This document shows, piece by piece, positions 1 through 8,900 of a stretch of DNA of 23,313 nt. Within the stretch, counting starts at the first letter, position 1, and every line of letters starts with the position of its first letter. The translations under genes and the position numbers were made by a program. Source of the DNA: CAZCAC01 sp964496575 (GTDB lineage Bacteria > Planctomycetota > UBA1135 > GCA-002686595); NCBI GenBank assembly GCA_964496575.1, contig CAZCAC010000134.1:1-23313 (forward strand), read 5' to 3'. The notes under the pieces are model-generated. The model made no database searches. It was not told where the DNA came from and saw nothing but the letters and a program-made list of their open reading frames with translations.

Positions 1-1
1 C

Positions 2-51
2 CTCTGTGTCCTCTGTGGTTTATTTCTGGTTCCGGCTCTGTGCTCTCTGTG
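2..51. repeat. Short CTCTGTG repeat cluster
   Basis: The heptamer CTCTGTG occurs four times, at 2-8, 11-17, 36-42 and 45-51, arranged as two pairs with a 9-base period inside each pair. It lies in the non-coding DNA upstream of the first gene. Similar low-complexity CTCTGTG tracts occur between genes in a number of bacterial genomes, but I cannot name a family. The cluster may continue beyond the left edge of the window. Confidence 0.5.
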
Positions 52-100
52 GTCCCCTGCGGACGGGCGAATCACGGCGGATCGTCCCCGACTCCGTACC

Positions 101-129
101 TTGGCGGATTCCCCCCCTCGGCGTACCCT
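101..129 (+). promoter_or_regulatory. Possible sigma70-type promoter
   Basis: TTGGCG at 101-106 and TACCCT at 124-129 are separated by 17 bases, about 95 bases upstream of the first start codon. They match the consensus hexamers at 4 of 6 and 3 of 6 positions. The call rests on spacing and location only. Confidence 0.25.
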
Positions 130-223
130 GGAGGTGTACCCGAGAAGGAGAGCGGGCCCCCGGCGAGGAAGAAGCGGTGCGGTCGCTCCTCCGGTTCCAC
201 GGTTCCATCGAAACGGAGTATCC

Positions 224-2827
224 ATGTTCTGCACAGCTCTCGCTTTCTGTGTCCTGTCCCCCTCCCTGCCACACGTCGTACAACCGCCGGTAGCCCCCGG
301 CGTCGAGACACGCGCGGATGATCACGGCCGCCGCGCCGTGGTGACACGGTTCACCCCCGGCGCGATCGATCACTCCCCGACCGGAGCGGCCCGTGCTCTC
401 GCCGCCGCGAACTGGGAAGCGATCGGCCCCTTCGGCGGAGACGTCGCGGACGTCGCGGCCTCCCCCACCACCGCGGGCGTCGTGCTCGCCGGGCTGGCCC
501 CCTCGAGCGGCGGCGGCGGCACGATGTTTCGCTCCACCGACGGCGGCGCCAACTGGACCGAGCTGAGCTCCTTCACCGGCCTCAGCGTGCACGACCTCGA
601 GTTCGCGCCCGACGGCACCGCCTACGCGGGCACGATGGATAGCGTCTACAAGAGCACCGACGACGGTGCGACCTGGGTCCAGAAGAACCTCGGCATCGGT
701 GTGAACGACCAGACCCTCGAGGTCACCATCGACCCGAACGACCCGCTGCGGCTCTGGGCCGGCGTCGCCGACGCGCTCGGCAGCCAGCCGAACACGCTGC
801 TGCTCTCCACCGACGGCGGCAACACCTGGACGCCCAAGGTCCCCCTGGGCGGGCCGTACGGATTCGCCGCGATCGCGGTGCATCCGAGCGACTCCAACAA
901 GGTGTACGCCGCCTGGCAGGGTGGCTTCGGCGGCGGCGGGGTCTTCGTCTCCAGCAATGGCGGCACCACCTGGACCGACCGCACCGGGATCCTGCCCACC
1001 AACCCGATGCAGGACCTCGTGCACGACGGGACGCGCCTCCTGCTCTGCGGTGGCCAGCTCTTCGGCTCGCAGAACGTCGGGGTGTGGACCACCTCCGACG
1101 ATGGAGTCACCTGGACCGAGCTCTCCAACGCTGGCTGGCCGCTGCGGGTACTGCACGACCTCGAGCTCGAGCCGGGCAACCCCAACCACATCCTCGCCGC
1201 CTCGGTCGGCAACGGGATCTACGAGAGTTTCGACGGCGGGGCGACCTGGTCCTTCGGCGTCGGTGGAACCGGCGGCCTCTCCAGCAACGAGGTCTCCTAC
1301 GACCCGCTCGGCGCGACCATGACTCTCTTCGTCGGCTCTTCTTCCAACGCGGTCTGGAAGAGCACCGACGGCGGCGCGAGCTACGGTTCCTCCTCGCTGG
1401 GCATCGGCCAGCTCAACGTCTACTCGATCGCCACCAACCCGTTGAACCCGCTGGAGGTGGCGATCGCCTACCAGGGGCTCAACGACGGCGGCCTGCAGAG
1501 CTCGGTCGACGGCGGGGTGACCTGGAGCGGCGAGAGCGTCCCCGGGACGCGCTGGAACGTCGTTCGCTTCGACGAGGCCGGCACCCTCTACGCGCTCAAC
1601 GACGGGCCCTCCACCATCGCGCCCGAGGGCGTGTACCGGCGCAGCGGCGGCACCTGGACGGGGATCGGTCCCGACCAGGGCACCCTGTTCGAGACGGAGA
1701 TGTTCGCCATCACCTTCGAGCCGGGCGACCCCAACACCATCATCGCCGGCGGCAGTGACTTCGGCGTGGCCGGTCACGAGCCGACGTGCTGGAAGACGAC
1801 CGACCTCGGCGGCACCTGGACCAAGACCTACGAGGGCACCGGCGAGGATTTCGAGGACGTGACCGACATCGAGTACCTCGTCGGCGGCACCGACGTGCTG
1901 GTCGCCACCTTCAACGACTTCAGCGGCGTCCAGGACGGTGGCGCGCTGCGCTCGGCCGACAGCGGCGACAGCTGGGCCCCCTCCAGCACGGGCCTCGCCG
2001 CCGAGTGCCAGGGGTGGAACCTCGACGTCCCGGGCGACGGCTCGGTGGTCTACCTGGCGGACGCGGACGCCGGCACCGGCAACGGCGGCCTCTACGAGAG
2101 CACCGACGGCGGCCTGACCTGGTCGCAGACCAACGCCTCGGGCACCACCCGGCACGTCACCTCCCTGCCCTCGGACTCCGACACCCTGTTCACCACGCAC
2201 AGCAGCGCTCCCAAGGTGCGCTCCAGCGAGGATGGCGGGACGACCCTCGGCGACTACACCACCAACCTCACCACCACGGCGTGGATGCAGGGCCTGCACC
2301 TCGACACCCCCGGCGAGATCCTCTACGTGGCCACCAACGAGGGCTCCTGGCGCACCATTCTCGGTCCGAGCACGACCGGCACGGCCTACTGCTTCGGTGA
2401 CGGCACCGGCGACCCGTGCCCCTGCGGCAACACCGGCGGCACGGGCGAGGGTTGCGCGAACTCCACCGGGGTCGGCGGCCTCCTCGTCGGACACGGCTCC
2501 CTCAGCGTCCTCGCCGACGACCTCGGCTTCGACGGCTCGGGTCTCCTGCCCGGCCAGGGTGCGCTCCTGTTCGTCGCCAACAACCAGCTCAGCGGCCTCT
2601 ACTTCGGTGACGGGCTCCGCTGCGCGGGCGGCGCGCTGATCCGCCTGGGCGTGAAGGTCCCGAACGGCTCCGGCGACGCCACGTGGGGTCCCGGCCTCGG
2701 CGTCAAGGGCGGCTGGGCCGCTGGCGACGTCCGCAACTTCCAGCTGTGGTACCGCGATCCGGTGGGCAGCCCGTGCTCGAACGAGTTCAACACCACGAAC
2801 GCCATCAACGTGACCTTCGCGCCGTAG
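224..2827 (+). CDS. Secreted Asp-box (BNR/sortilin-like) beta-propeller protein
   Basis: The protein has 867 residues and is probably exported. I chose the ATG at 224 because GGAG lies five bases upstream and a hydrophobic stretch (residues 2-16) follows; the open frame extends back to a TTG at 101, but that part is Arg/Pro-rich and looks non-coding. Residues about 60-715 carry some thirteen Asp-box motifs of the form S-x-D-x-G-x-T-W (for example near 104, 144, 195, 243, 335, 380, 427, 525, 577 and 626), as in sialidase- and Vps10-type beta-propellers. No sialidase catalytic set was recognised, so a structural or binding role is likelier than an enzymatic one. Residues 722-867 form a C-terminal domain shared with two other proteins here, introduced by a CFGD...PCPC linker. 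The exact ligand and location are unknown. Confidence 0.85.
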   Translation: MFCTALAFCVLSPSLPHVVQPPVAPGVETRADDHGRRAVVTRFTPGAIDHSPTGAARALAAANWEAIGPFGGDVADVAASPTTAGVVLAGLAPSSGGGGTMFRSTDGGANWTELSSFTGLSVHDLEFAPDGTAYAGTMDSVYKSTDDGATWVQKNLGIGVNDQTLEVTIDPNDPLRLWAGVADALGSQPNTLLLSTDGGNTWTPKVPLGGPYGFAAIAVHPSDSNKVYAAWQGGFGGGGVFVSSNGGTTWTDRTGILPTNPMQDLVHDGTRLLLCGGQLFGSQNVGVWTTSDDGVTWTELSNAGWPLRVLHDLELEPGNPNHILAASVGNGIYESFDGGATWSFGVGGTGGLSSNEVSYDPLGATMTLFVGSSSNAVWKSTDGGASYGSSSLGIGQLNVYSIATNPLNPLEVAIAYQGLNDGGLQSSVDGGVTWSGESVPGTRWNVVRFDEAGTLYALNDGPSTIAPEGVYRRSGGTWTGIGPDQGTLFETEMFAITFEPGDPNTIIAGGSDFGVAGHEPTCWKTTDLGGTWTKTYEGTGEDFEDVTDIEYLVGGTDVLVATFNDFSGVQDGGALRSADSGDSWAPSSTGLAAECQGWNLDVPGDGSVVYLADADAGTGNGGLYESTDGGLTWSQTNASGTTRHVTSLPSDSDTLFTTHSSAPKVRSSEDGGTTLGDYTTNLTTTAWMQGLHLDTPGEILYVATNEGSWRTILGPSTTGTAYCFGDGTGDPCPCGNTGGTGEGCANSTGVGGLLVGHGSLSVLADDLGFDGSGLLPGQGALLFVANNQLSGLYFGDGLRCAGGALIRLGVKVPNGSGDATWGPGLGVKGGWAAGDVRNFQLWYRDPVGSPCSNEFNTTNAINVTFAP
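2387..2824 (+). other. Shared C-terminal domain, copy 1
   Basis: This segment encodes residues 722-867 of the propeller protein. Landmarks are CFGDG...PCPC at its start, GLYFGDGLRCAGG with a following RLG, then FQLWYRDP, an EFNTTNA block and a terminal V-T-F-A-P. The same order of landmarks recurs in the proteins at 3115-4839 and 21367-23244, each on a different N-terminal fold. Terminal position and small size suggest a secretion or surface-attachment module; that role is inferred. Confidence 0.7.
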
Positions 2828-2863
2828 CGTTTCACGCTCACCACGGGCGGCGACGTACCCCGC

Positions 2864-2899
2864 CATGCGCTCGGAGCCAGCACCGGCTCCGGGCGCATG
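2864..2899 (+). terminator. Strong hairpin after the propeller gene
   Basis: Arms CATGCGCTCGGAGCC and GGCTCCGGGCGCATG pair over 15 positions, with one G-T wobble, around the loop AGCACC. It starts 37 bases after the stop codon at 2827. No T-tract follows, so it could be a T-less terminator or an mRNA-stabilising 3' hairpin. Confidence 0.55.
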
Positions 2900-3114
2900 A
2901 ACTTGGTGCCTGACGCCGCGCGGGCTCTCGGCTCCTATCGGGGTGGCGGGAAGGTGCCGGACCAGTGGAGGGTGTCGCCTTGCCGGACTTTCCGGTACCA
3001 TCGGAAATTACGGGGCCTCGCCGGTGCCGAGGAAGAGCCTGGATCGATCCGGCGGGCGCCCGTCGCCTCGCCGTTCGGTCTTTCTCTCGCCCGCCTCACC
3101 CGAAGGAGGCTCCC

Positions 3115-4839
3115 ATGTGTCTCGCCCGCCTGCTCCCCTGCTCGGCCCTCGCACTCCTTCTCGCCGCCCCGGGCTCAGCCCAGACCCGGGTCTGGACGGT
3201 CGACAAGAACGGGCCGTCAGACTTCTCCGACATCCAGTCGGCGATCGACGCGTCGTCGGATGGAGACGCGATCCTGGTCGATGGCGACACGTTCGCCGGC
3301 TTCACCATCCAGGCTCGAGGGGTCACCATCGTCGGCGAAGCGGGTCAAACGCGAATCCGTGGGGTCGTCGAGATCGAGGACCTCCCGGTGGGAACGGCCG
3401 CGGTGCTGTCCAATCTGGTGCTGGAGCCCGTGCACTCGAAGAAGAACGGAGCTCTTTGCGCCTACTCCAATCTCGGGTCGGTTCGGCTGCAATCCTGTGA
3501 GCTCATCGGAGGAGCTGCCCGTCTATATTGCGACGACGACGGCTATCCCAGTGGCGACGGCTGGTTGGCGGGGGCCCGGATCGAGGACTGCGCGGACGTC
3601 TGCTTCACCCAGTGCTCCTTCGAGGGAGCCCATGGGGTGGGCGGCTATCAGAACTGCGCGGTGTCGTACTACACCTGCGGCCCCGGAGCACCCGGCATCC
3701 ACGCTGAGGATTCGTCCGTTGCCGTCTACGATTGTCAGCTTCAAGGAGGCCGGGGCGGAGACTCGGACGACACCAATGAGAACGTCTCGGCGAGGGAGGG
3801 GGGAGCCGGCGCCCGCCTGATCCGGTCGTTCATGTCCCTGTCGAACACTCTCGTCGGCGGCGGCCCGGGTGGGAACATCACCATCTTCGCCAGCCTCATC
3901 GTCCCGGGACCGGGTGGAGCAGGCTTCGACCTTGAGGACCAGCCTTCGGAAGTGCAGCTCCTCGACACCACCATCATTCCCGGGATTGGCGGCACGGAGC
4001 CGTACGGATCGTCGGCACCGGATGGGGCGCCCTTCATCGGAGAAGGATCCTCCGTGATCGTCCAGATCCCCGGCAGCCATCGCGAGATGGAGATGAGCGA
4101 TCACTTCCAGTACCTCGGGACCACCGTCCTGGCCACGTTCCGCGGCGAGGTGGGCGACCAGGTGTACCTGCCGCTCGACTGGGGCACCGCGTTCCACTTC
4201 GACCCGACCGTGAAGGGAACCTGGATCCTCCCGCAGCCCCCGACGATCCCCCCGTCTCCGATCGCGGTGATTCCCGCCTCGGGGGAGATCCAGGTGTCGA
4301 TCCCCTCGGCGGCACCCACCGGCGCGAACTGGGCCGAGGTGGAGTACCGTCAGATGTACGTGGTCAGCGCGACGGGGGATACGATCCTCGGCTCCCCCAC
4401 GGGCACGCTTCAACTCCGCCCCTGCCCGTCGCCTTCCCGCTACTGCACGGGCGCGCCCAACTCCTTCGGTCCCGGCGCCATCATCCATCTCACGGGCTCG
4501 ATCAGCGTCAGTGCAAACGACGCCGCGCTGCACGCTTCCGAGGTCCCACCGAACCAGTTCGGCCTCTTCTACTACGGCCCGAACCAGATCCAGCTCCCCT
4601 GGGGTGACGGCTACCGCTGCGCGGGCGGAGGAATCCACCGACTCGGCACGGTGAGTAGCGATTTCACCGGCTACGCCTCCGACCAGATCGACTACACCCT
4701 ACCCCCGATGAACGCGGGGGGCGGCAAGGTCGTCGCGGGCAGCAGCTGGAACTTCCAGTACTGGTACCGCGATCCGGGCGGTCCCGGGGGCACCGGCTTC
4801 AACGCCTCCGACGCACTGGCGGTCACGTTCTGTCCCTGA
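3115..4839 (+). CDS. Secreted parallel beta-helix protein with shared C-terminal domain
   Basis: The protein has 574 residues. The ATG at 3115 is set by an AAGGAGG five bases upstream and by a clear Sec signal peptide (residues 1-22: charged start, Leu/Ala-rich core, small residues at the cleavage site). Residues about 25-350 resemble right-handed parallel beta-helix proteins of the NosD/pectate-lyase-like type: an opening D-F-x-D-I-Q-x-A-I-D-A motif followed by short turns such as FTIQARGVTIVGE. I see no catalytic residues of polysaccharide lyases, so function is open. Residues 443-574 are the C-terminal domain shared with the preceding gene and the one at 21367-23244; this copy lacks the CFGD...PCPC linker. 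The gene lies downstream of the propeller gene on the same strand, but a strong hairpin separates them. Confidence 0.82.
   Translation: MCLARLLPCSALALLLAAPGSAQTRVWTVDKNGPSDFSDIQSAIDASSDGDAILVDGDTFAGFTIQARGVTIVGEAGQTRIRGVVEIEDLPVGTAAVLSNLVLEPVHSKKNGALCAYSNLGSVRLQSCELIGGAARLYCDDDGYPSGDGWLAGARIEDCADVCFTQCSFEGAHGVGGYQNCAVSYYTCGPGAPGIHAEDSSVAVYDCQLQGGRGGDSDDTNENVSAREGGAGARLIRSFMSLSNTLVGGGPGGNITIFASLIVPGPGGAGFDLEDQPSEVQLLDTTIIPGIGGTEPYGSSAPDGAPFIGEGSSVIVQIPGSHREMEMSDHFQYLGTTVLATFRGEVGDQVYLPLDWGTAFHFDPTVKGTWILPQPPTIPPSPIAVIPASGEIQVSIPSAAPTGANWAEVEYRQMYVVSATGDTILGSPTGTLQLRPCPSPSRYCTGAPNSFGPGAIIHLTGSISVSANDAALHASEVPPNQFGLFYYGPNQIQLPWGDGYRCAGGGIHRLGTVSSDFTGYASDQIDYTLPPMNAGGGKVVAGSSWNFQYWYRDPGGPGGTGFNASDALAVTFCP
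4441..4836 (+). other. Shared C-terminal domain, copy 2
   Basis: This segment encodes residues 443-574 of the beta-helix protein. It starts with YCTG and contains WGDGYRCAGG with a following HRLG, then NFQYWYRDP, GFNASDA and a terminal V-T-F-C-P. It is somewhat shorter than the other copies because the PCPC linker is missing. Confidence 0.7.
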
Positions 4840-4892
4840 TCCCGGTCCTCGAGCCCCGAGCCTCTTCTCGAGCACTCCGGGCCATCCAGCAG

Positions 4893-4926
4893 GCCCGGAC
4901 TCTCACCCGAGAGTCCCGGGCTTTTT
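4893..4926 (+). terminator. Intrinsic terminator
   Basis: Arms GCCCGGACTCTC and GAGAGTCCCGGGC pair with a single bulged G around the loop ACCC, and TTTTT follows directly. It lies 54 bases after the stop of the beta-helix gene and is the only classical terminator with a T-tract that I found in the window. Confidence 0.85.
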
Positions 4927-4941
4927 CGCGTCCGGAGCGAG

Positions 4942-4947
4942 TACAAT
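4942..4947 (+). promoter_or_regulatory. Possible -10 element (TACAAT)
   Basis: TACAAT matches the -10 consensus at 5 of 6 positions. It lies just after the preceding terminator and about 70 bases before the start at 5016. No convincing -35 hexamer is present at the right distance. Confidence 0.35.
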
Positions 4948-5015
4948 CCGCCCACTCGAGGGGACCGGCGTCCGCTGAGGGCCGTGTCCCCGTGACCCGA
5001 CTCGGAGGAGAAGAG

Positions 5016-5786
5016 ATGACTGGTCAAGCGACACGCAGGATCCTGCTCTCGACCGTGCTCGTCGCGGTCTTCACCGGCTGCAAGGCCTTCCGCGACGAGA
5101 CCACCTCGTACGACGTCGGACCCCGCGTGGGGTTCCACGTGGACGCGGGGGCGCAGGACATGGGCACCGGTACCAACCAGAGCGGCACGCCGGTGTACGG
5201 CGAGAGCACCATGGCCTGGAGCACCGTCCTCCTCGAGTTCGGCTGGGGGCTCCAGGCGGGACCGGTCACCTTCGAGCCGGAGTTCTACCTCGGCGGCGGC
5301 GGCGGCAGGATCGACGACGGGCGCTGGCTCGGCATCGCCCCGGGGGAGCTCGACAGCTGGGATGGGACAGCGGTCGGCGGCGGGAGCCGGCTGCGGTTCA
5401 CGATCGACTCCGACTCGCGCTTCCGCATGGGGTTCGACTGGAAGTACCTCCGCTACGAGGGAACCTGCAACAGCATCGCCGACGGCCTGCCGGGCCTGAC
5501 CCAGCGCCAGGACGCCGTCACCGATCACCTCGAGCTGCTCGCCGTGGTCGACTACGACGGCGAGCACTTCCGCCCGTACTTCGCCACGGGAGTCGTCTCG
5601 AACTTCAACGAGTTCACGCAGCAGTCGAACCCGGCCAACAAGATCGAGATCGAGACCAAGGAGCCGTTCGGGGCCAAGCTGGGGCTCGACGTTCACCGGA
5701 TCGGGAACACCGGATTCTACGGCACCCTCGAGCTGGGCTACTTCGGCGGGGCCGCCCTCGGGCTCGGCCTCGGCTATCGCTTCTGA
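5016..5786 (+). CDS. Predicted outer-membrane beta-barrel protein with lipoprotein signal
   Basis: The protein has 256 residues. I chose the ATG at 5016 over an in-frame GTG at 4992 because GGAGG sits seven bases before it. The N-terminus is a lipoprotein-like signal (RR, hydrophobic core, VFTGC with Cys 22 as the modified residue). The rest is built of alternating polar and hydrophobic residues with many Gly and aromatics, and ends in an aromatic-rich strand closing with Phe (LGLGLGYRF), the usual C-terminal signature of outer-membrane barrels. No specific family was recognised. A barrel carrying a lipid anchor is less common, so a periplasm-facing lipid-anchored beta protein is an alternative. 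A terminator and possible promoter upstream suggest a separate transcription unit. Confidence 0.7.
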   Translation: MTGQATRRILLSTVLVAVFTGCKAFRDETTSYDVGPRVGFHVDAGAQDMGTGTNQSGTPVYGESTMAWSTVLLEFGWGLQAGPVTFEPEFYLGGGGGRIDDGRWLGIAPGELDSWDGTAVGGGSRLRFTIDSDSRFRMGFDWKYLRYEGTCNSIADGLPGLTQRQDAVTDHLELLAVVDYDGEHFRPYFATGVVSNFNEFTQQSNPANKIEIETKEPFGAKLGLDVHRIGNTGFYGTLELGYFGGAALGLGLGYRF

Positions 5787-5875
5787 ATCGGAACGGCGCT
5801 TCTGAGCCCGAGGCCAGGGTCGAACGAGGGGAACGACTCGCGGTTTCCCGGGGTTTTCGCCAACAAGGAGGCCCT

Positions 5876-5941
5876 GTGGACTCGTTGAGGGTAGAAGGTC
5901 CGTTCACGACGACCTCCGTCCGCAGCACCACGCTCTCATGA
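5876..5941 (+). CDS. Possible 21-residue leader peptide coupled to the next gene
   Basis: A strong ribosome-binding site, AAGGAGG at 5865-5871, precedes a GTG at 5876 by four bases. The frame encodes 21 residues and stops at the TGA at 5939-5941, which overlaps the ATG of the next gene as ATGA. The next gene has no Shine-Dalgarno of its own, and its frame has no usable start near this AAGGAGG. The arrangement fits translational coupling. The peptide resembles nothing I know and may have no role beyond delivering ribosomes. Confidence 0.4.
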   Translation: MDSLRVEGPFTTTSVRSTTLS

Positions 5942-8900
5942 GAAAGACCCTCCCCCTGCTTCTCCTCGGTGTCCTCCTGACCTGTCAGTGCTCGTCGCGG
6001 GAGAGCGACCCCGCCCCCGTGGACGAGACGGCGGCGCTCACCCGCGGGCCGCTGGGGACGCTGGAGTGGGAGCCGGACAGCGAGTCGATCAAGGCCCTCC
6101 TCGCAGCCCACGCCGCGCCCGAGGAGTCGGAGGCCGCGACGAACGAGGCGAACGCGGGGCCGGTGACGGGGGCGGCGGCGCCCGGAGCGCCGGCGAGCGA
6201 GCTGCGCTCGCTGGGCTACACCGACGGCGACAGCGGCGGCGAGCTGGATTCCCTTGCCGATGCGAGGTACAGGCATGGGGCGTCGATCGACGCCTTCCAC
6301 GCAGCATCGGCGGCGCTGGAACTCGCGAAGGAGAAGAAGGGCAGCGGCGCGACCGAGCCGCGGACCTGGCGCCGCGCCGGTGCGGCGGTCAACGCGACCA
6401 CGCTGCGGGTCGGCGACGACGACGAGCTGCCGCTGCTCGGGGTCGAAGCCTCGGTCTGGGTCGACGGCTTTCGCGCACGCGTCCTGATGGACTGCGTCTA
6501 CCGCAACGTGCACGAGCAGCAGCTCGAGGGGACCTTCAAGCTGCGCCTGCCCGAGGGCGCGACCCCCTACTACCTCGCGTTCGGCGAGGAGGTGATCCGC
6601 GACGACGGCGAGTGGACCCTCCCCGCCCGCGACCGCAGCCTCGACACCGGCCCCGAGCCCGAGTCGGTCACGGCGGCGCGCGCCGGCCACTGGAAGGGCG
6701 CGCGCGAGGCGCGGATGGTGCCACGCGCCAAGGCGGCGCGCGCGTACAAGGACACCGTGCGGCAGAAGGTCGACCCGGCGCTCCTCGAGTGGGCCGGAGC
6801 GGGTGTCTTCCAGGCGCGAGTCTTCCCGCTGCTGCCCGGCGCCGTGCACCGCGTCGTGGTCGGCTACGAGCTCGATCTCGTCCCGGTGCCGCAGTCGAAA
6901 GGAACCTACGAGCTCGGCCTCGCCTTCCCCGCCGACCTTCCCGCCCTCTCCCTCGACCTGCACGTGCTCGCCCCGGCGGGCGCCGTGGTCGCCGTCGAGC
7001 CGCGCGCCGCGCACACGCGGGCCAGCGGACAGCGACTGACCCACTCCTTCCCCGCAACTCCGCAGCGCGACTTCCGGGTGCGCCTCTCCCCCATCGAGGG
7101 CGCCGCGCTCGTCTCCGGCGAGGACACCGGCTACTTCGCCGTCGACCTGCAGCCGCGGTTCGAGACGGTCGGCTGGGCAGGTTCGCCGACCGCGGTGTTC
7201 GTCATCGACACCTCCCTCTCGTCGGCGAACGGCCGCTTCGAGACGTGGCTCGAGCTCCTCGAGGCGATCCTGGAGAACAACCGCGAGAGCCTCGCCGAGT
7301 TCGCCGTGCTCTTCTTCGACGTCACCCCGCGCTGGTGGCGCGAGGGGCCAATCACCAACGACGCAGCGGCCGTCGCCGAGCTGCGCGCCTACGCGGAACG
7401 GCTCGCCCTGGAGGGCGCTTCCGACCTCGGCTCGGCGCTGCGCGAGGCCTCGCGGCCGTCCTGGATGGGCATCCACGACGGCCCCACCTGGGACCTCTTC
7501 CTGCTCTCCGACGGCGCCGCGACCTGGGGAGCGCGTGATTTGCACGCTCTATCCGCGGCACGGCGCATCGGCGGGACCGGTCCCCTCTTCGCCTACACCA
7601 CCGGCCTCGGCGGGACCGACCGCCGCGCGCTGGAGCACCTCGCGCGCGAGAGCGGCGGCGCGGTCTTCACCGTGACCGGGCCGGACGAGATCCCCGCCGC
7701 CTCGACCGCGCACCACGGCGCGCCGTGGACGATCCAGGACCTCCACGTACCGGGCGGATCGGACCTCCTGCTGCGCGGCCGTCCCTCGGGGGTCTTCCCC
7801 GGACAGCGGCTGCGGCTGGTGGGGCGAGGCGCTCCACGCGCCGGGGAGGAAATCGAGCTGCGGCTCGCGCAGGGCGGCCGGACCCGGACCCTCTCCTTCC
7901 CGATCGCCGCGACCCTCGACACGCCGCTGGCCGCCCGCGCGTACGGCGAGGTGGCGACGCAGCAGCTCGAGGAGTTCGGCCGGACGACGCGCGAGCCCGC
8001 GGAGGCCTTCGCCACGCGCTTCCGCGTGCCGGGGCAGGCGTGCTCGCTCCTGATGCTGGAGAGCGAGGAAGACTATGCGGAACACGGCTTCCTGCCGGAG
8101 GCCGAGATCGCCGTCGCGCGTGGAACCCCCGCGGGGCCGCTGGTCGCCGCGGCGCTCGAGCGGCTCGCCGGGCTGCTCGAGGATCCGGCGCGCGCCCTGT
8201 TCGAGCTCCTGGAGCCGCTCCTCGAGACGGGCCTCGAGCTCGACCCCGAGCTGGTCTCCGGGCTGACCCGGCTCGAGCGCGAGGCCCTCGAGATCCAGCC
8301 GGAGGCGCTCTCCTTCGAGGCGCTCGACGCGGCGCTGATCCCGGACGCGGTGACCGAGATGCTGCACGGCGGCGAGCCGGACTATCTCCAGCTCCAGGAA
8401 GAGGCACGCAGGCGGCGCGAGAGCCACGAGCTCGGCGACGCGGTGCGCGCGCTCTCCAGCCTGGTCGAGCTGAATCCCGGCGACATCGTCTTCACCCGCG
8501 ACACCGCGCAGATCCTGATGCAGTGGGAGCTCTTCGGTCACGCCTACCCCCTCTACCTGCGCGCGGCGGAGGCGCGCCCGTTCGAACCGCAGAGCTACCT
8601 CGCGCTGGCGCGCTGCGCGCAGGAGAGCGGCCAGGGCGACCTGGCGCTCGCCTGGTACACCGTCGCGCTCGAGGGGGAATGGGACGAGCGCTTCGGGGAC
8701 TTCCACCGGATCGCGGCGTTCGACGCGCTCCACTTCCTCCGCCGGGTCCAGCGGCGCGAGCTATCCCTGGAGCTCGACGACTGGGCCGCCGCCCGGGTCG
8801 GTGACGTGGTCGAGACGGTCGGGATGGCCTCAGCGGACCTCGCCATCGCCATCGAGTGGAACACCGACGCGACCGACGTCGACCTGCACGTCGTCGAGCC

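Noticed and set aside
2..51. CTCTGTG repeats as a CRISPR array
   Set aside because: The units are only seven bases long with two-base gaps, far from the repeat and spacer sizes of CRISPR arrays.
101..223. Upstream TTG start for the propeller protein
   Set aside because: The extra 41 residues are Arg/Pro-rich and would bury the signal peptide; the ATG at 224 has a good ribosome-binding site.
20..3001. Long antisense open frame of 993 codons opposite the propeller gene
   Set aside because: It is rich in Arg, Ala, Gly and Val without domains or signal peptide and mirrors the codon pattern of the plus-strand gene, as is usual for shadows in GC-rich DNA.
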